A stretch of 64,000 bases of DNA from Actinomycetes bacterium (GCA_021811865.1 JAKAQB010000006.1:37109-101108); one strand, 5' to 3'; counted from the first letter of the stretch, positions 8,219 to 20,684 are shown. The notes: generated from the sequence alone by a model not told the origin. A program made the numbers and translations.

Positions 8219-9475
8219 GTGACCAGGGGATCGCAGGTCGGCGAGCTGCGCGTCGACGCCGACCGCCTGGCGCGCCGCCTCCGGGAGCTGGGGGAGGTCG
8301 GGTCGACCGGCGACGGTGGCTGTGCGCGGCTGGCCCTCACAGACGCTGATCGCGGCGGCCGGGATCTCGTGACGACGTGGATGCGCGACCTCGGCATGCA
8401 GGTCGCCGTGGACGAGATCGGCAACGTCGTGGCCACCCATCCCGGCCTGGAGGCCGGGCCGCCGGTCATGTGCGGGTCGCACGTCGACACCGTCGCCACC
8501 GGCGGCATCTACGACGGCAACCTCGGTGTGCTCGCCGGCCTCGAGGTCGTCGAGACGCTCAGCGCGGCCGGCGTCGTCCCCCGCCGGCCGTTGGCGGTGG
8601 CGTTGTTCACAGACGAGGAGGGGTCCCGCTTCGCTCCCGACATGCTCGGCAGCCTGGTGTACGCCGGCGGTCTTCCCGTCGAGGAGGCCTACGACATCGT
8701 CGGCATCGACGGAGCCCGCCTCGGCGACGAGCTGGCACGCATCGGCTACCTCGGCCCGCTGCCCTGCCCCGGGCAGCCGCCGCACGCCTACGTGGAGCTG
8801 CACATCGAGCAGGGGCCGGTGCTGGAACGCCACGGCGAGACGATCGGGGTCGTCACCGGCGTGCAGGGCATCTCCTGGCAGGAGGTCACCATCGCCGGTC
8901 AGTCCAACCACGCCGGCACCACCCCGCTCGCCTACCGCCACGACGCCGGTCTCGCCGCCGCCCGCGTCGCCGTGTACGCCCGCCAGCTCGCCGCCGGCAT
9001 GGGAGGTGACCAGGTGGCGACGGTGGGCAAGCTCGACCTCTCCCCCGACCTCGTCAACGTGGTCCCCGGGCGGGCAACCCTCACCGTCGACCTCCGCAAC
9101 ACCGACGAGGCGCGCCTGCGGGAAGCCGAGCGGCTGCTCGGTGCCGAGCTGGACCGCATCGCCCTGGACGAGGGCGTGCGGGTCAGCCACCGCCACCTGG
9201 CCCGCTTCGAACCGGTCGAGTTCGACCCCCGCGTCGTCGAGGCGGTGGAGTCGACGGCGAGGTCCCTCGGCTACAGCGTGCGGCGCATGCCATCCGGCGC
9301 CGGCCACGACGCCCAGATGCTCGCCCGGGTCTGCCCGGCGGGCATGATCTTCGTCCCGAGCGTCGGCGGGGTGAGCCACAACCCGGCCGAGCTCACGACG
9401 CCCGAGCACATCGAGGCGGGGGCCAACGTCTTGCTCCACGTCGTGGCGCGCCTCGCCGGGGAGGCCCTGTCATGA
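8219..9475 (+). CDS. M20-family N-carbamoyl amidohydrolase (allantoate amidohydrolase / L-carbamoylase type)
   Basis: The product (418 residues) is a zinc-dependent amidohydrolase of the AllC/HyuC/beta-ureidopropionase group, which removes carbamoyl groups from ureido acids, giving CO2 and ammonia. Signature segments are CGSHVDTVATGGIYDGNLGV (zinc His/Asp), TDEEGSRF (catalytic Glu pair), HIEQGPVLE, and the dimerisation-domain motif SNHAGTTPL..R.DA. The C-terminal GAGHDAQ.. and ..VGGVSHNPAE motifs are intact. The GTG at 8219 is placed just after the promoter and operator; longer upstream reading is not supported. It heads an operon whose genes overlap by 4 bp. Confidence 0.88.
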   Translation: MTRGSQVGELRVDADRLARRLRELGEVGSTGDGGCARLALTDADRGGRDLVTTWMRDLGMQVAVDEIGNVVATHPGLEAGPPVMCGSHVDTVATGGIYDGNLGVLAGLEVVETLSAAGVVPRRPLAVALFTDEEGSRFAPDMLGSLVYAGGLPVEEAYDIVGIDGARLGDELARIGYLGPLPCPGQPPHAYVELHIEQGPVLERHGETIGVVTGVQGISWQEVTIAGQSNHAGTTPLAYRHDAGLAAARVAVYARQLAAGMGGDQVATVGKLDLSPDLVNVVPGRATLTVDLRNTDEARLREAERLLGAELDRIALDEGVRVSHRHLARFEPVEFDPRVVEAVESTARSLGYSVRRMPSGAGHDAQMLARVCPAGMIFVPSVGGVSHNPAELTTPEHIEAGANVLLHVVARLAGEALS

Positions 9476-10413
9476 GCGTCGTGAGCCGCCCTGGCGTGAG
9501 CGGAGACCGGCGCCTGGTCGTGGCAGCCGCCCAGCTCGGGCCGATAGCCCGCGACGAGGCCCGCGAGGACGTCGTCGAGCGGTTGCTGGGGCTGCTTCGC
9601 AACGCCGCCAGGCGCGGCGCGCAGCTCGTGGTCTTCCCGGAGCTCGCCCTCACCACCTTCTTCCCCCGCTGGTGGGTCGAGCCCCTGGAGGCTGCGGACC
9701 ACTGGTTCGAGACCGAGATGCCGGGGCCGGCGACCAAGGCGCTGTTCGACGAGGCCGCTGCCCTCGGCGTCGGGTTCTGCCTCGGCTACGCCGAGCTGAC
9801 ACCCGACGGCCACCGCTACAACACGGCCGTGCTCGTCGAGCGGGACGGCTCGGTCGTCGCCCGCTTCCGCAAGGTCCACATCCCCGGCCACGAGGCCAAC
9901 GAGCCGTGGCGCCCGTTCCAGCACCTCGAGCGGTACTACTTCGAAGCAGGCCCCGACGGATTCGGGGTGTGGGACGCCTTCGGGGCCCGGGTCGGCATGA
10001 TGATCTGCAACGACCGCCGCTGGCCCGAGTCGTACCGGGTGATGGGCCTGCAGGGCGTCGAGCTCATCCTCTGCGGCTACAACACGCCGATCCACTACGT
10101 CCCCGACCCGAGCCAGGACGTCCTCGCCGGCTTCCACAACCAGCTCGTGATGCAGGCCGGCGCCTACCAGAACGGGACCTGGGTCGTCGGCGTCGCCAAG
10201 GGCGGCATGGAGGAGGGCGTCGACTCGCTCGCCCAGAGCAGCATCATCGCCCCCTCCGGCCAGGTCGTCGCCCAGGCGGTGACCACCGGCGACGAGCTCG
10301 TAGTAGCCGAGTGCGACCTCGACTGGACGGCCCGCTACAAGCGGACGCTGTTCGACTTCGCCCGCTACCGCCGCCCGGAGGTCTACGGGCTGATGACGGA
10401 GGTGAACCCGTGA
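9472..10413 (+). CDS. N-carbamoyl-D-amino acid hydrolase-type nitrilase (carbamoylase)
   Basis: This 313-residue nitrilase-superfamily protein closely follows, from memory, the Agrobacterium N-carbamoyl-D-amino-acid hydrolase along its length: QLGPIARDEAREDVVERLLG, FPELALTTFFPRW, YFEAG, ICNDRRWPESYRVMGL and QAG.YQNG. The Glu-Lys-Cys triad is E57, K134 and C179. The enzyme class hydrolyses N-carbamoyl groups from D-amino acids. With the M20 carbamoylase encoded just upstream (4-bp ATGA overlap), the operon can remove carbamoyl groups of either stereochemistry or position. No hydantoinase gene is visible in the window, so the ureido acids probably come from the purine-type enzymes nearby. Confidence 0.88.
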   Translation: MSVVSRPGVSGDRRLVVAAAQLGPIARDEAREDVVERLLGLLRNAARRGAQLVVFPELALTTFFPRWWVEPLEAADHWFETEMPGPATKALFDEAAALGVGFCLGYAELTPDGHRYNTAVLVERDGSVVARFRKVHIPGHEANEPWRPFQHLERYYFEAGPDGFGVWDAFGARVGMMICNDRRWPESYRVMGLQGVELILCGYNTPIHYVPDPSQDVLAGFHNQLVMQAGAYQNGTWVVGVAKGGMEEGVDSLAQSSIIAPSGQVVAQAVTTGDELVVAECDLDWTARYKRTLFDFARYRRPEVYGLMTEVNP

Positions 10414-12977
10414 CGACGCTCAGGGTCAACGGCCGGGAGGTGCACGTCAGCGACGACCATCCCCATCTCCTCGCCGCCCTCCGCGAGGAGCTCGACGTCA
10501 CCTCGCCCAAGGACGGGTGCTCGCCGTCGGGCCAGTGCGGTTGCTGCACGGTGCTGATCGACGGCAAGGTCCAGGTGTCCTGCCAGTACCCGCTGGCCAA
10601 GGCTGAGGGCCGGGAGGTGGTGACCCTCGAGGGCCTCCCCGAGGACGAGCGGCAACGCTGGGCCCGCGCGTTCGCGGCCTGCGGGGGGCTGCAGTGCGGC
10701 TTTTGCACACCCGGCATCGTCATGCGGGCGAAGGCCCAGGTGGACAAGAAGGGGGCGGCGCTCAGCCGGGAGGACATGGCCCGCCACCTCGGGGCTCACC
10801 TCTGCCGCTGCACCGGGTACGTGAAGATCCTCGACGCCATCGAGGCGGTGGCCCGCGGCACCGAGCCGGAGCGGGGATCGTCGGCGGGCGGGGTGGGGGC
10901 CTCGGGCCCCAAGTACGAGGCCGAGCGCCTCGCCCTCGGCGACCGCGGCTACGTCGACGACCTCCGGGTGCCCGGGATGGCGCACGCCGCCCTGCGCTTC
11001 ACCGACCACGCCCGCGCCGACGTGGTGCGCATCGACACCGCAGCGGCCTCCGCGGCCGCCGGTGTGCTGGCCGTCTACACCGCCGCCGACATCCCCGGCG
11101 ACCTGCGGGTCGGGATCATCGAAAAGGACTGGCCGGTGATGATCCCCGAGGGGGGCCGCACCTCCTACGCCGGCGACGTGCTCGCCGTGGTGGTCGCCGA
11201 GACCCGCCGGCAGGCGAGGGCGGCCGCCGAGGCGGTGGCTGCCGAGTACCGCCGCCTGCCACCCGTCGTCGACCCGGCCACCGCCGTCGACTCCGACGAC
11301 ATCGCCGTGTGGGGCACCGACTCCAACGTGCTGTCGGTCTCGGAGTACACCCGTGGTGACGTCGAGGCCGCCCTGGCCTCGAGCGCCCACGTGCTGCACG
11401 AGGTCTTCGAGACCCAGAGAGTCGAGCACGCCTTCCTCGAGCCGGAGTCGTCCCTGGCGGTGCCCCGCGACGACGGCGGCCTGCACGTGTACTCCGGTGG
11501 GCAGGGCATCTGGGACGACCGCGACCAGATCGCCGCCTGCCTCGGCCTCGACCGGGAGCAGGTGAGCGTCGAGCTGGTGACCAACGGCGGGGCTTTTGGC
11601 GGGAAGGAGGACCTGTCCAACCAGGCGCACGCCGCCCTGGCCGCCTGGCTGCTCCGCCGGCCGGTGAAGTGCACGCTGAGCCGGGAGGAGAGCTTCCGCA
11701 TGCACGCAAAGCGCCACCCCATCCGCATGGAGTACTGGGCCGGCTGTGACGGCGACGGCCACCTGACGGCGGTGCGGGCCCGCATGCTCGGTGACTCGGG
11801 CGCGTACGCGAGCGTCGGGATGAAGGTGCTCGAGCGGGCCGCCGGCCACGCCACCGGCCCCTACCGGGTGCCTGCCGTCGACGTGCGCTCCGTCGCCGTA
11901 CGCACCAACAACCCGGTGTGCGGCGCCTTCCGTGGCTTCGGGGCCAACCAGGCGCAGTTCGCCATGGAGGGGGTGATGGACCGTCTCGCCGAGCGGGTGG
12001 GGATCACCGGCTGGGAGATGCGCAAGCGGAACGTGATCCACCCCGGCGACGTGTGGGGCCCGGGGCAGGTGATGGACGACGGCTGCGCCGGCGCCGAGCG
12101 TTGCCTCGACGCCCTCGCCGGCCGCTACGAGGCGGCACGCGCCGAGGGCAGGGCGGTGGGCATCGGCCTGGGGCTCAAGAACTCAGGGCTCGGCAACGGC
12201 TACAACGAGGTCGCCCGGGCGGTGGTGCGCTTCGAGGGGGACGGCACCGTCGTGGTCCGCCACGGCTGGACGGAGATGGGCCAGGGTGTCCACACCGTGG
12301 CGCGCCAGGTGGCCGTCGAGGAGCTGGGCGTCGACCCGGCGAGGGTGCGCGTCGTGGTCGACACCAGCCGCGAGCTCGGCGACGGCCAGACGACCGGCAG
12401 CCGCGGCACCCTCATGGGGGCCGGAGCCGTCCGCAACGCCTGCCTCGCCGCCCGAGAGGACGGCTGCCGGGTCGGTGTCGACTACCTGGCCGAGTACCGC
12501 GTCGAGTGGACCCAGCAGATCGGGGAGGTGGAGAACCCGACGATCCACTCCGCCTTCGGCTACGCCGCCCAGCTCGTGGTCGTCGACCCCGGCACACTCG
12601 CCGTCGAGCGCGTCGTTGCCGCCCACGACGTGGGGAGGGCCGTCAATCCCATGTTGTGCGCCGGCCAGGTCGAGGGGTCGGTCCACATGGGGCTCGGGTA
12701 CGCCCTGAGCGAGGACTTCCCCGCCGACGGGGAGGCCTTTCCCCTGAAGCGCACCCTGCGCTCCCTCGGGATCCTCCGCCCCAAGGACGTGCCGCCGATC
12801 GAGGTGGTGCTGGTCGAGGTGCCCCAGCCCCGCGCGCCCTACGGCATCAAGGGTGTCGGCGAGATCGGCCTCGTGCCGACTGCCGGGGCGGTCGCCGCCG
12901 CGCTGCACGCCGCCGACGGCCGCTGGCGCAGCCGCCTCCCCATGTCCGGGAGGTCCGCAGAGGAGGACACCGAGTGA
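10410..12977 (+). CDS. XdhD-like molybdenum hydroxylase, 2Fe-2S/Mo fusion
   Basis: The GTG at 10410 overlaps the preceding stop by 4 bp and gives 855 residues. Residues 1-155 hold two 2Fe-2S sites (the CGCC-type site near 43-52, then [14 protein letters not shown] and [14 protein letters not shown]). The rest is a molybdopterin domain with [40 protein letters not shown] and KGVGEIGL, which carries the catalytic Glu. There is no FAD domain. The fusion and the phrase around the second FeS site match the XdhD / selenium-dependent molybdenum hydroxylase family, usually found beside ssnA, as here. No in-frame TGA is present, so selenium, if used, would be a cofactor. The substrate is probably a purine or purine breakdown product. 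Confidence 0.88.
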   Translation: MTTLRVNGREVHVSDDHPHLLAALREELDVTSPKDGCSPSGQCGCCTVLIDGKVQVSCQYPLAKAEGREVVTLEGLPEDERQRWARAFAACGGLQCGFCTPGIVMRAKAQVDKKGAALSREDMARHLGAHLCRCTGYVKILDAIEAVARGTEPERGSSAGGVGASGPKYEAERLALGDRGYVDDLRVPGMAHAALRFTDHARADVVRIDTAAASAAAGVLAVYTAADIPGDLRVGIIEKDWPVMIPEGGRTSYAGDVLAVVVAETRRQARAAAEAVAAEYRRLPPVVDPATAVDSDDIAVWGTDSNVLSVSEYTRGDVEAALASSAHVLHEVFETQRVEHAFLEPESSLAVPRDDGGLHVYSGGQGIWDDRDQIAACLGLDREQVSVELVTNGGAFGGKEDLSNQAHAALAAWLLRRPVKCTLSREESFRMHAKRHPIRMEYWAGCDGDGHLTAVRARMLGDSGAYASVGMKVLERAAGHATGPYRVPAVDVRSVAVRTNNPVCGAFRGFGANQAQFAMEGVMDRLAERVGITGWEMRKRNVIHPGDVWGPGQVMDDGCAGAERCLDALAGRYEAARAEGRAVGIGLGLKNSGLGNGYNEVARAVVRFEGDGTVVVRHGWTEMGQGVHTVARQVAVEELGVDPARVRVVVDTSRELGDGQTTGSRGTLMGAGAVRNACLAAREDGCRVGVDYLAEYRVEWTQQIGEVENPTIHSAFGYAAQLVVVDPGTLAVERVVAAHDVGRAVNPMLCAGQVEGSVHMGLGYALSEDFPADGEAFPLKRTLRSLGILRPKDVPPIEVVLVEVPQPRAPYGIKGVGEIGLVPTAGAVAAALHAADGRWRSRLPMSGRSAEEDTE

Positions 12978-13990
12978 CCCGCGTCGCCTTGTACCTGCAG
13001 GACGCCCACACGATCCGCGACGGGATGGACTTCGCCGCCTACGCCGAACGTCGCGGCTTCGACGCCGTCTGGCAGGCGGAGAGCCGCCTCGTGCGGGAGG
13101 CCACCGTCCCCCTCGCCGCCTACGCCGCTGTCACGGAGCGGATCAAGGTCGGCTCAGGCGTCTCCGACATCTGGTCCCGAAACCCGGCCCGCCTCGCGGC
13201 CACGTTCTCGACGCTCGACGACCTCGCACCCGGCCGCGTGACCCTCGGCCTCGGCGCCTGGTGGGACCCGCTCGCCACCAAGGTCGGCATCCGCCGGAGC
13301 CGACCGCTCACGGTCATGCGCGAGGTGGTCACCGCCGTGCGGGCGCTGCTAGCCAACGAGACCGTCACCATGCACGGCGAGTGGGTCCACCTCGACGGCG
13401 TCGAGCTCGACTACGTCTACCAGGAGCGCCGCCCCAAGACGGTCCCCATCTACATCGGCGCCACAGGCATGAAAATGATGGAGCTGGCCGGCGAGATCGC
13501 CGACGGGGTGGTGCTCAACTACCTGGTCTCCCCCGACTACAACGAGCGCGCCCTCGAGCACCTGAGCGCCGGCGTGGAGCGTGGGGGGCGACGCCTCGAC
13601 GACCTGGACCGGCCCCAGCTTGTCGTCTGCTCCGTGCACGACGACGAGAAGGCCGCGCTCGACGCCGCCCGGCTCATGGTCACCCAGTACCTGGGTCAGC
13701 AACCGCACATCATGGCCGCGTCCGGCGTCCCCTCGTCACTGCTCGACGCCGTCGGCGAGGTTCTCACCTGGCCGGCCACCCATGAGCAGGTGGCGGAGGC
13801 GGCCAGGCTCGTGCCCGACGAGATCGTCCGGATGCTCACGGCGTCGGGCACGCCCGACCAGGCGCGCGCCCGCGTGGGCGACTACATGGACCATGGCTGC
13901 ACCTGCCCGATCCTCTACCCCCTCGGCGACGTGCGGGCGATGATCGACGCCTTCGCCGGCTGGGAGCACCTGCCGGGTGGTCGGAACTGA
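12974..13990 (+). CDS. LLM-class (F420- or FMN-dependent) oxidoreductase
   Basis: The GTG at 12974 overlaps the previous stop by 4 bp and gives 338 residues. The protein follows the luciferase-like monooxygenase barrel: [17 protein letters not shown] near the N-terminus, then [41 protein letters not shown] and [18 protein letters not shown]. These resemble methylenetetrahydromethanopterin reductase-type and other F420-dependent members, though FMN-dependent LLM enzymes such as the pyrimidine oxygenase RutA share the fold. Its place between a molybdenum hydroxylase and PLP enzymes suggests a redox step on a heterocyclic intermediate; the reaction is unknown. Confidence 0.82.
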   Translation: MTRVALYLQDAHTIRDGMDFAAYAERRGFDAVWQAESRLVREATVPLAAYAAVTERIKVGSGVSDIWSRNPARLAATFSTLDDLAPGRVTLGLGAWWDPLATKVGIRRSRPLTVMREVVTAVRALLANETVTMHGEWVHLDGVELDYVYQERRPKTVPIYIGATGMKMMELAGEIADGVVLNYLVSPDYNERALEHLSAGVERGGRRLDDLDRPQLVVCSVHDDEKAALDAARLMVTQYLGQQPHIMAASGVPSSLLDAVGEVLTWPATHEQVAEAARLVPDEIVRMLTASGTPDQARARVGDYMDHGCTCPILYPLGDVRAMIDAFAGWEHLPGGRN

Positions 13991-14004
13991 GAGGATGACG
14001 GCCC

Positions 14005-16898
<2,894 letters not shown>

Positions 16899-16990
16899 CG
16901 GCCGTGAGCCCGTCGCCCCGGTGGTCGACCAGGAGCTTTGTCGCATTGGGGCCTTGCGTGGTGAAGGGGCGTCGCGGTAGGATTGACCCC

Positions 16991-17034
16991 GGGTTCGGTG
17001 TGGGTTAGGCAAGGGTTAGACTAGGGTTAGGTTG
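16991..17034 (+). repeat. Four 11-bp phased direct repeats (GGGTTNG-N4)
   Basis: GGGTTCG at 16991 and GGGTTAG at 17002, 17013 and 17024 are spaced exactly 11 bp apart, one helical turn. OmpR/PhoB-type response regulators bind direct repeats with this spacing, so it may be an operator for the zinc-ribbon gene downstream. A TTGACC lies just upstream at 16984. Confidence 0.5.
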
Positions 17035-17072
17035 GAAAGCGTGCCACCGCCAGGCAATGGCGGTGGTCAGGC

Positions 17073-17136
17073 GCGCAGTTGGAAGGTCGCGCAGTGGGAA
17101 GGTCGCGCAGTGGGAAGGTCGCGCAGTGGGAAGGTG
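17073..17136 (+). repeat. 16-bp tandem repeat, four copies
   Basis: The unit GCGCAGTGGGAAGGTC is repeated at 17073, 17089, 17105 and 17121; only the first (TT for TG) and last (final G) copies differ. It lies between the 11-bp phased repeats and the small zinc-ribbon gene. The GGGAAGG inside each unit resembles a ribosome site, and the last copy ends 10 bp before the ATG. GCGCGCAGTTG at the left edge is shared with the element at 39737-39820. Confidence 0.75.
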
Positions 17137-17146
17137 GTGGTGCGTG

Positions 17147-17323
17147 ATGTGCCCGCGCTGCGGTGTCGTGGTGGACCAGGTGTGGCGCTGGTGCCCCGAC
17201 TGCGGGGGCGCCCTGGCGCCGGTGGACCTTGCCGGGGGCGGTCCCGGCAGCCCGCCCACCTACGTCGTGGACTGGACCATCGCCACTGAGGAGCCGGTGG
17301 CTGTCGGCGCCCTCGTCGCCTGA
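17147..17323 (+). CDS. Small zinc-ribbon protein (58 aa)
   Basis: The ATG at 17147 (or GTG 17144) opens a 58-residue protein with CPRCG, 11 residues, then CPDCGG, a clean four-cysteine zinc ribbon, followed by a short hydrophobic-acidic tail. The gene follows the two repeat arrays and its 3' end overlaps the convergent acyl-CoA dehydrogenase by 64 bp. I recognise no specific family; a zinc-binding adaptor or nucleic-acid-binding role is possible. The Cys spacing and the regulatory-looking upstream region argue that it is real. Confidence 0.6.
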   Translation: MCPRCGVVVDQVWRWCPDCGGALAPVDLAGGGPGSPPTYVVDWTIATEEPVAVGALVA

Positions 17324-18498
17324 GCCGTCCCCGAGACCAGTGCGGCGGGACCCCGCTTGACCAGCTGGGCGGCGATGATGGTGCGCTGGATCTCGCTCGT
17401 GCCCTCCCAGATGCGCTCGACACGAAGCTCGCGGAAGAACCGCTCGGCGACGTTCTCGCGCATGTAGCCGCGCCCGCCGAAGATCTGCACCGCCCGGTCC
17501 GCAACCCTCCCCGCCATCTCCGAGCAGGCGAGCTTCACCATCGACGCCTGGGCGTGCTGCACCTTCACGTCCCGGCCCTCGTCGACGCCGCGCGCCGCTT
17601 CGTAGAGCATGCTCCGAGCGGCGAACAGCTCGGTGGCGCAGTCGGCGAGCATGGCCCCGACCAGCTGGTAATCGGCTATGGGGCGTCCACCGACGATGCG
17701 GCTGCAGGCGAAGGCCGTGGCCGCGGCGAGGAGCCGGTCGGCGGCGCCGACGCAGCGGGCGGCGACCATGAACCGCTCGAAGCGGAACCAGGCGTAGGAG
17801 TACGACATGCCGTCGCCTTCTCCACCCACGAGGTTGGCGGCGGGCACGCGGACGCCCTCGAAGGCGACGACCGGGTGGTGATGATCCAGGGTGTGCGAGT
17901 AGGAGGGGGTGCGGACCACCGACACGCCGTCGCTCGGTAGATCGACGACGACGAGGGCGTGGCGCCCGGCCCCCGGCCCGTCGGTGAGGACTCCCTCGAA
18001 GAAGGCGTAGTCGGCGTGGTTGTAGCTGGTCACGTGCCACTTGACCCCGTCGAGGACGTACCCGTCGCCGTCGCGACCGACGGTGGCCGTCAGGTCGGTC
18101 ACGTCCGAGCCGGCGCCCTCCTCGGTGATGGCGTAGCACTCCGAGCGCTCGCCGGCGACCGTCGGGCGCAGCCAGCGCTCCACCTGGTAGGGCGTGGCCA
18201 CCTCGACCCACCACTGCGGCGGCGTGCTGGCGACCCACATGAGCCCGTTGGTGACCCTGCCGACCTGCTCTTGGACGAGCACCTGCTGCAGCATGGTCGC
18301 CCCGCCCCCGCCGAGCTCGGCGGGCATGTTGGTCGCCCGCAGGCCCAGCTCGTCGCAGCGGGCCCGGAACCGGGCGGCGACGTCGTCGGGGAGCCGCCCT
18401 TCGTTGGCCTCGGCGTGCTCCTCCCAGGGGATGAGCTCGTCGCCGAGCGTGCGCGCCCGGGCTTGCAGGTCCAGGTCCTCCCGGGACAGGCCGTACAC
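17260..18498 (-). CDS. Acyl-CoA dehydrogenase
   Basis: The product (412 residues) is an FAD-dependent acyl-CoA dehydrogenase, introducing an alpha,beta double bond into an acyl-CoA. ELGGGGATML, the EEGAGSDVTDL FAD/substrate segment, and the C-terminal IFGGRGYMRENVAERFFRELR and IWEGTSEIQRTI motifs are all present. GTG 18498 was chosen because GGGAGGG precedes it; the longer TTG start at 18531 would lie inside the operator. The last 30 residues extend past the usual family end and overlap the zinc-ribbon gene on the other strand. The TetR-type operator at 18516-18531 lies just upstream. Confidence 0.9.
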   Translation of the reverse strand: MYGLSREDLDLQARARTLGDELIPWEEHAEANEGRLPDDVAARFRARCDELGLRATNMPAELGGGGATMLQQVLVQEQVGRVTNGLMWVASTPPQWWVEVATPYQVERWLRPTVAGERSECYAITEEGAGSDVTDLTATVGRDGDGYVLDGVKWHVTSYNHADYAFFEGVLTDGPGAGRHALVVVDLPSDGVSVVRTPSYSHTLDHHHPVVAFEGVRVPAANLVGGEGDGMSYSYAWFRFERFMVAARCVGAADRLLAAATAFACSRIVGGRPIADYQLVGAMLADCATELFAARSMLYEAARGVDEGRDVKVQHAQASMVKLACSEMAGRVADRAVQIFGGRGYMRENVAERFFRELRVERIWEGTSEIQRTIIAAQLVKRGPAALVSGTAQATRAPTATGSSVAMVQSTT

Positions 18499-18515
18499 GT
18501 TCCCTCCCGTCGTAG

Positions 18516-18531
18516 TTGACTGATCGTTCAA
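18516..18531. promoter_or_regulatory. TetR operator copy A (acyl-CoA dehydrogenase)
   Basis: TTGACTGATCGTTCAA, an imperfect dyad, lies 17 bp upstream of the acyl-CoA dehydrogenase start. It matches the consensus YTGACTNAYYGTTCAR seen at five places between 18.5 and 29.6 kb. Confidence 0.65.
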
Positions 18532-20684
18532 TCTAGGGGAAAGGCGTCCTGCTCACCGGCTCTCGCCCGTGTCACGACGAGGACGTCGAGGGCGAGCGGT
18601 CCTCCCCGCCCGCAACGCAGCGGGTTCACCTCGACGGCTTCCAGCCTGCCGGCGAGCTCGTGGGCGAGCGTCGCGAAGGCCGCCACCGCCTCGGCGACGG
18701 CGCCGACGTCCACCGCCGGCCGACCGCGGAACCCGTCGAGCAGCGGGCGGACCGCGAGGCCGTCGATGAGCTCGGCGGCGACCGCAGCGTCGACCGGCGG
18801 CAGCGCGACCCTTCGGTCACCTCGTAGCTCGACGTCCACCCCCCCGGCACCGACGACGAGCATGGGGCCGAGGAGAGGGTCGCGCACCATCCCGAGCGCC
18901 AGCTCCACGCCCGGCGGGGCCAGCGCCATCACCACCGCCCGAGGACCGAGGGCACCGCTCATCGTCTGGTAGGCGCGCCGGAGGCCGCCGGCGTCGGCGA
19001 TGCCGACCACCACCCCGCCGACGTCGGACTTGTGGGCGATGCCCGGCTGGTCGGTCTTCAGGACCACGGGGTAGCCGACGGCCTCGGCGGCGGCCAGCGC
19101 CCCGGCAAGGTCCGACACAGCCACCGTGGCAGGGCTGGCGATGCCGTAGTCGCCGAGCAGTGCGAATCCCTGGGCCGTGCCCACACCGCCGGGGTCCGAC
19201 AGGGCCGCCAGTCCCCGGGCCTGCCGGGCGGCGTCGGGCGCCGGAGGCTCGGTGTGCAGGCGCCGCCGCCGCCCCTCCAACGAGAGGAGGTGACCGAGGG
19301 CGCGCAGGCCGCTCTCCGTGCCCTCGAGCACGGGAACACCGGCAGCGCGCAAGGAGCGGGCGGTCGGGAGGTGGATGGCGCTCGGTAGGTTGGAGAGCAC
19401 GGCGAGCGGCGAGGAGGTGCGGGCGAAGGCCGCAAGAGCGGCGTCCTCGTAGGAGTCCTCGCGCCCCACCTCGGGCACCAGGTCGACGGTGAGCACGGTG
19501 GCCGACGTGTCGGGGTCGTCGGCGAGGGCAAGGATGCTCTCGGTGAACACGGCGGTGGCGTCGGCGCCCGTGCCCCACACATCGAGTGGGTTGTCCGGCT
19601 GGAGGCCCTCGTCGAGGACGGCGGCGAGGCGCTCCCGGGTCGAGGGCCCGATGGCCGCCAGGCGGATACCCACCCGGCCGGCGACGTCGACCAGGAGGGC
19701 ACGCTCGGCGCCCGAGTCGTGCACGGAGGCCAGCCGCCCGGGGCCTCCGTCGGCCCGGGCAGCGGGGCGCCGCCCGGCGCAGAGCAGCTCCAAGGTGTCG
19801 GTCATCTCCGACATGTCGCTCACCCGGATGGCGCCGGTGGCCTCGCAGAGGGCTTCCCACGTGGCATCGTCGCCAGCCAGCGCCCCACTGTGGGCCTCGA
19901 CCATCGCCCGCCCTCCGGGGGAGGCGCCGACGGGAAGGACGACGGCGGGGATGCCGTCCCGGGCGGCGCCGGCGAGCAGCGACCGCAGCCGGGGCGCGTC
20001 CCGCAACGTCTCGAGAAAGAGGGCGAGCACACCGGTCCGACCGCTCGACAGCGCGTACTCGACATAGTCGGCGGTGCTGGTCACCAGCTCCTGGCCCGAT
20101 GAGACCGCCAGGCTCCACCCGATGCGGCGCTCAGCGCGCAGCAACGCCGAGTACGCCGAGCCGGAGTGGGTGACGAGGGCGACCGGCCCGGCAGGCAGCG
20201 GGTCCGGCTCCAGGTAGCCGACGGCGCGCAGGCCGGCGACGGGGTTGACGAAGCCCATGCATGCCGGTCCGCACACCGCCATCCCCGCGCCCGCCGCCGT
20301 GGCGGCGAGACGCTCCCGCAAGCCGGGGGCGAAGGCGCTGGCGAAGATCACCGCCCCGCGGTCACCGCGCGCCGCGGCGATGGCCAGCTGCTCGTCGAGG
20401 CTGGCGTCGCCGACGGCGAGGGCCACCAGGTCGACGGGGCCGGGCACGGCATCGAGGCTCGGCAGGCACGGCCGGCCGCCGATCTTGTCGTAGCGGGGGT
20501 TGACCAGGTGCAGCTCCGGTCGGCAGGGGCTGGCGTCCAGGCCGGCCAGCAGCCGGGACCCGAGGCTGTGGGGCCGTGCGCTGGCGCCGACGACAGCCAC
20601 CGAGCGGGCCTCGAGCATGCTGCGAAGAGTCGCGGCCCGCCGGCTGCTCGTGGGGGCCGGCGGCTCGTGGGTCGGGCGGTCCAA
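18528..20684 (-). CDS. NDP-forming acyl-CoA synthetase (acetate-CoA ligase family)
   Basis: This protein of about 718 residues has the arrangement of ADP-forming acetyl/acyl-CoA synthetases: a CoA-binding Rossmann domain (RSVAVVGASARP), a succinyl-CoA-ligase-like domain with EAHSGALAGDD carrying the phosphohistidine, and a C-terminal ATP-grasp domain (GYPVVLKTDQPGIAHKSDVGGV). It would make an acyl-CoA from an acid with ATP or GTP hydrolysis, or run in reverse to conserve energy. TTG 20684 follows GGAGAG and is my preferred start; ATG 20618 is possible. It is divergent from the TetR gene, with operator B between them, and lies upstream of the acyl-CoA dehydrogenase. Confidence 0.86.
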   Translation of the reverse strand: MDRPTHEPPAPTSSRRAATLRSMLEARSVAVVGASARPHSLGSRLLAGLDASPCRPELHLVNPRYDKIGGRPCLPSLDAVPGPVDLVALAVGDASLDEQLAIAAARGDRGAVIFASAFAPGLRERLAATAAGAGMAVCGPACMGFVNPVAGLRAVGYLEPDPLPAGPVALVTHSGSAYSALLRAERRIGWSLAVSSGQELVTSTADYVEYALSSGRTGVLALFLETLRDAPRLRSLLAGAARDGIPAVVLPVGASPGGRAMVEAHSGALAGDDATWEALCEATGAIRVSDMSEMTDTLELLCAGRRPAARADGGPGRLASVHDSGAERALLVDVAGRVGIRLAAIGPSTRERLAAVLDEGLQPDNPLDVWGTGADATAVFTESILALADDPDTSATVLTVDLVPEVGREDSYEDAALAAFARTSSPLAVLSNLPSAIHLPTARSLRAAGVPVLEGTESGLRALGHLLSLEGRRRRLHTEPPAPDAARQARGLAALSDPGGVGTAQGFALLGDYGIASPATVAVSDLAGALAAAEAVGYPVVLKTDQPGIAHKSDVGGVVVGIADAGGLRRAYQTMSGALGPRAVVMALAPPGVELALGMVRDPLLGPMLVVGAGGVDVELRGDRRVALPPVDAAVAAELIDGLAVRPLLDGFRGRPAVDVGAVAEAVAAFATLAHELAGRLEAVEVNPLRCGRGGPLALDVLVVTRARAGEQDAFPLD

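Noticed and set aside
9672..10409. Upstream extension of the XdhD-like frame
   Set aside because: It lies over the nitrilase gene in another frame and reads as Arg/Pro-rich noise; the GTG at 10410 fits the 2Fe-2S domain start.
10410..12977. Possible selenocysteine in the XdhD-like protein
   Set aside because: The reading frame has no internal TGA; selenium, if any, would be a bound cofactor.
17002..17030. GGGTTAG copies as telomere-like DNA
   Set aside because: Only three exact copies with fixed 4-bp spacers and 11-bp phase; this fits protein binding sites, not telomeric arrays.
17073..17136. CRISPR array
   Set aside because: The 16-bp units are directly adjacent with no spacers and no cas genes are present.
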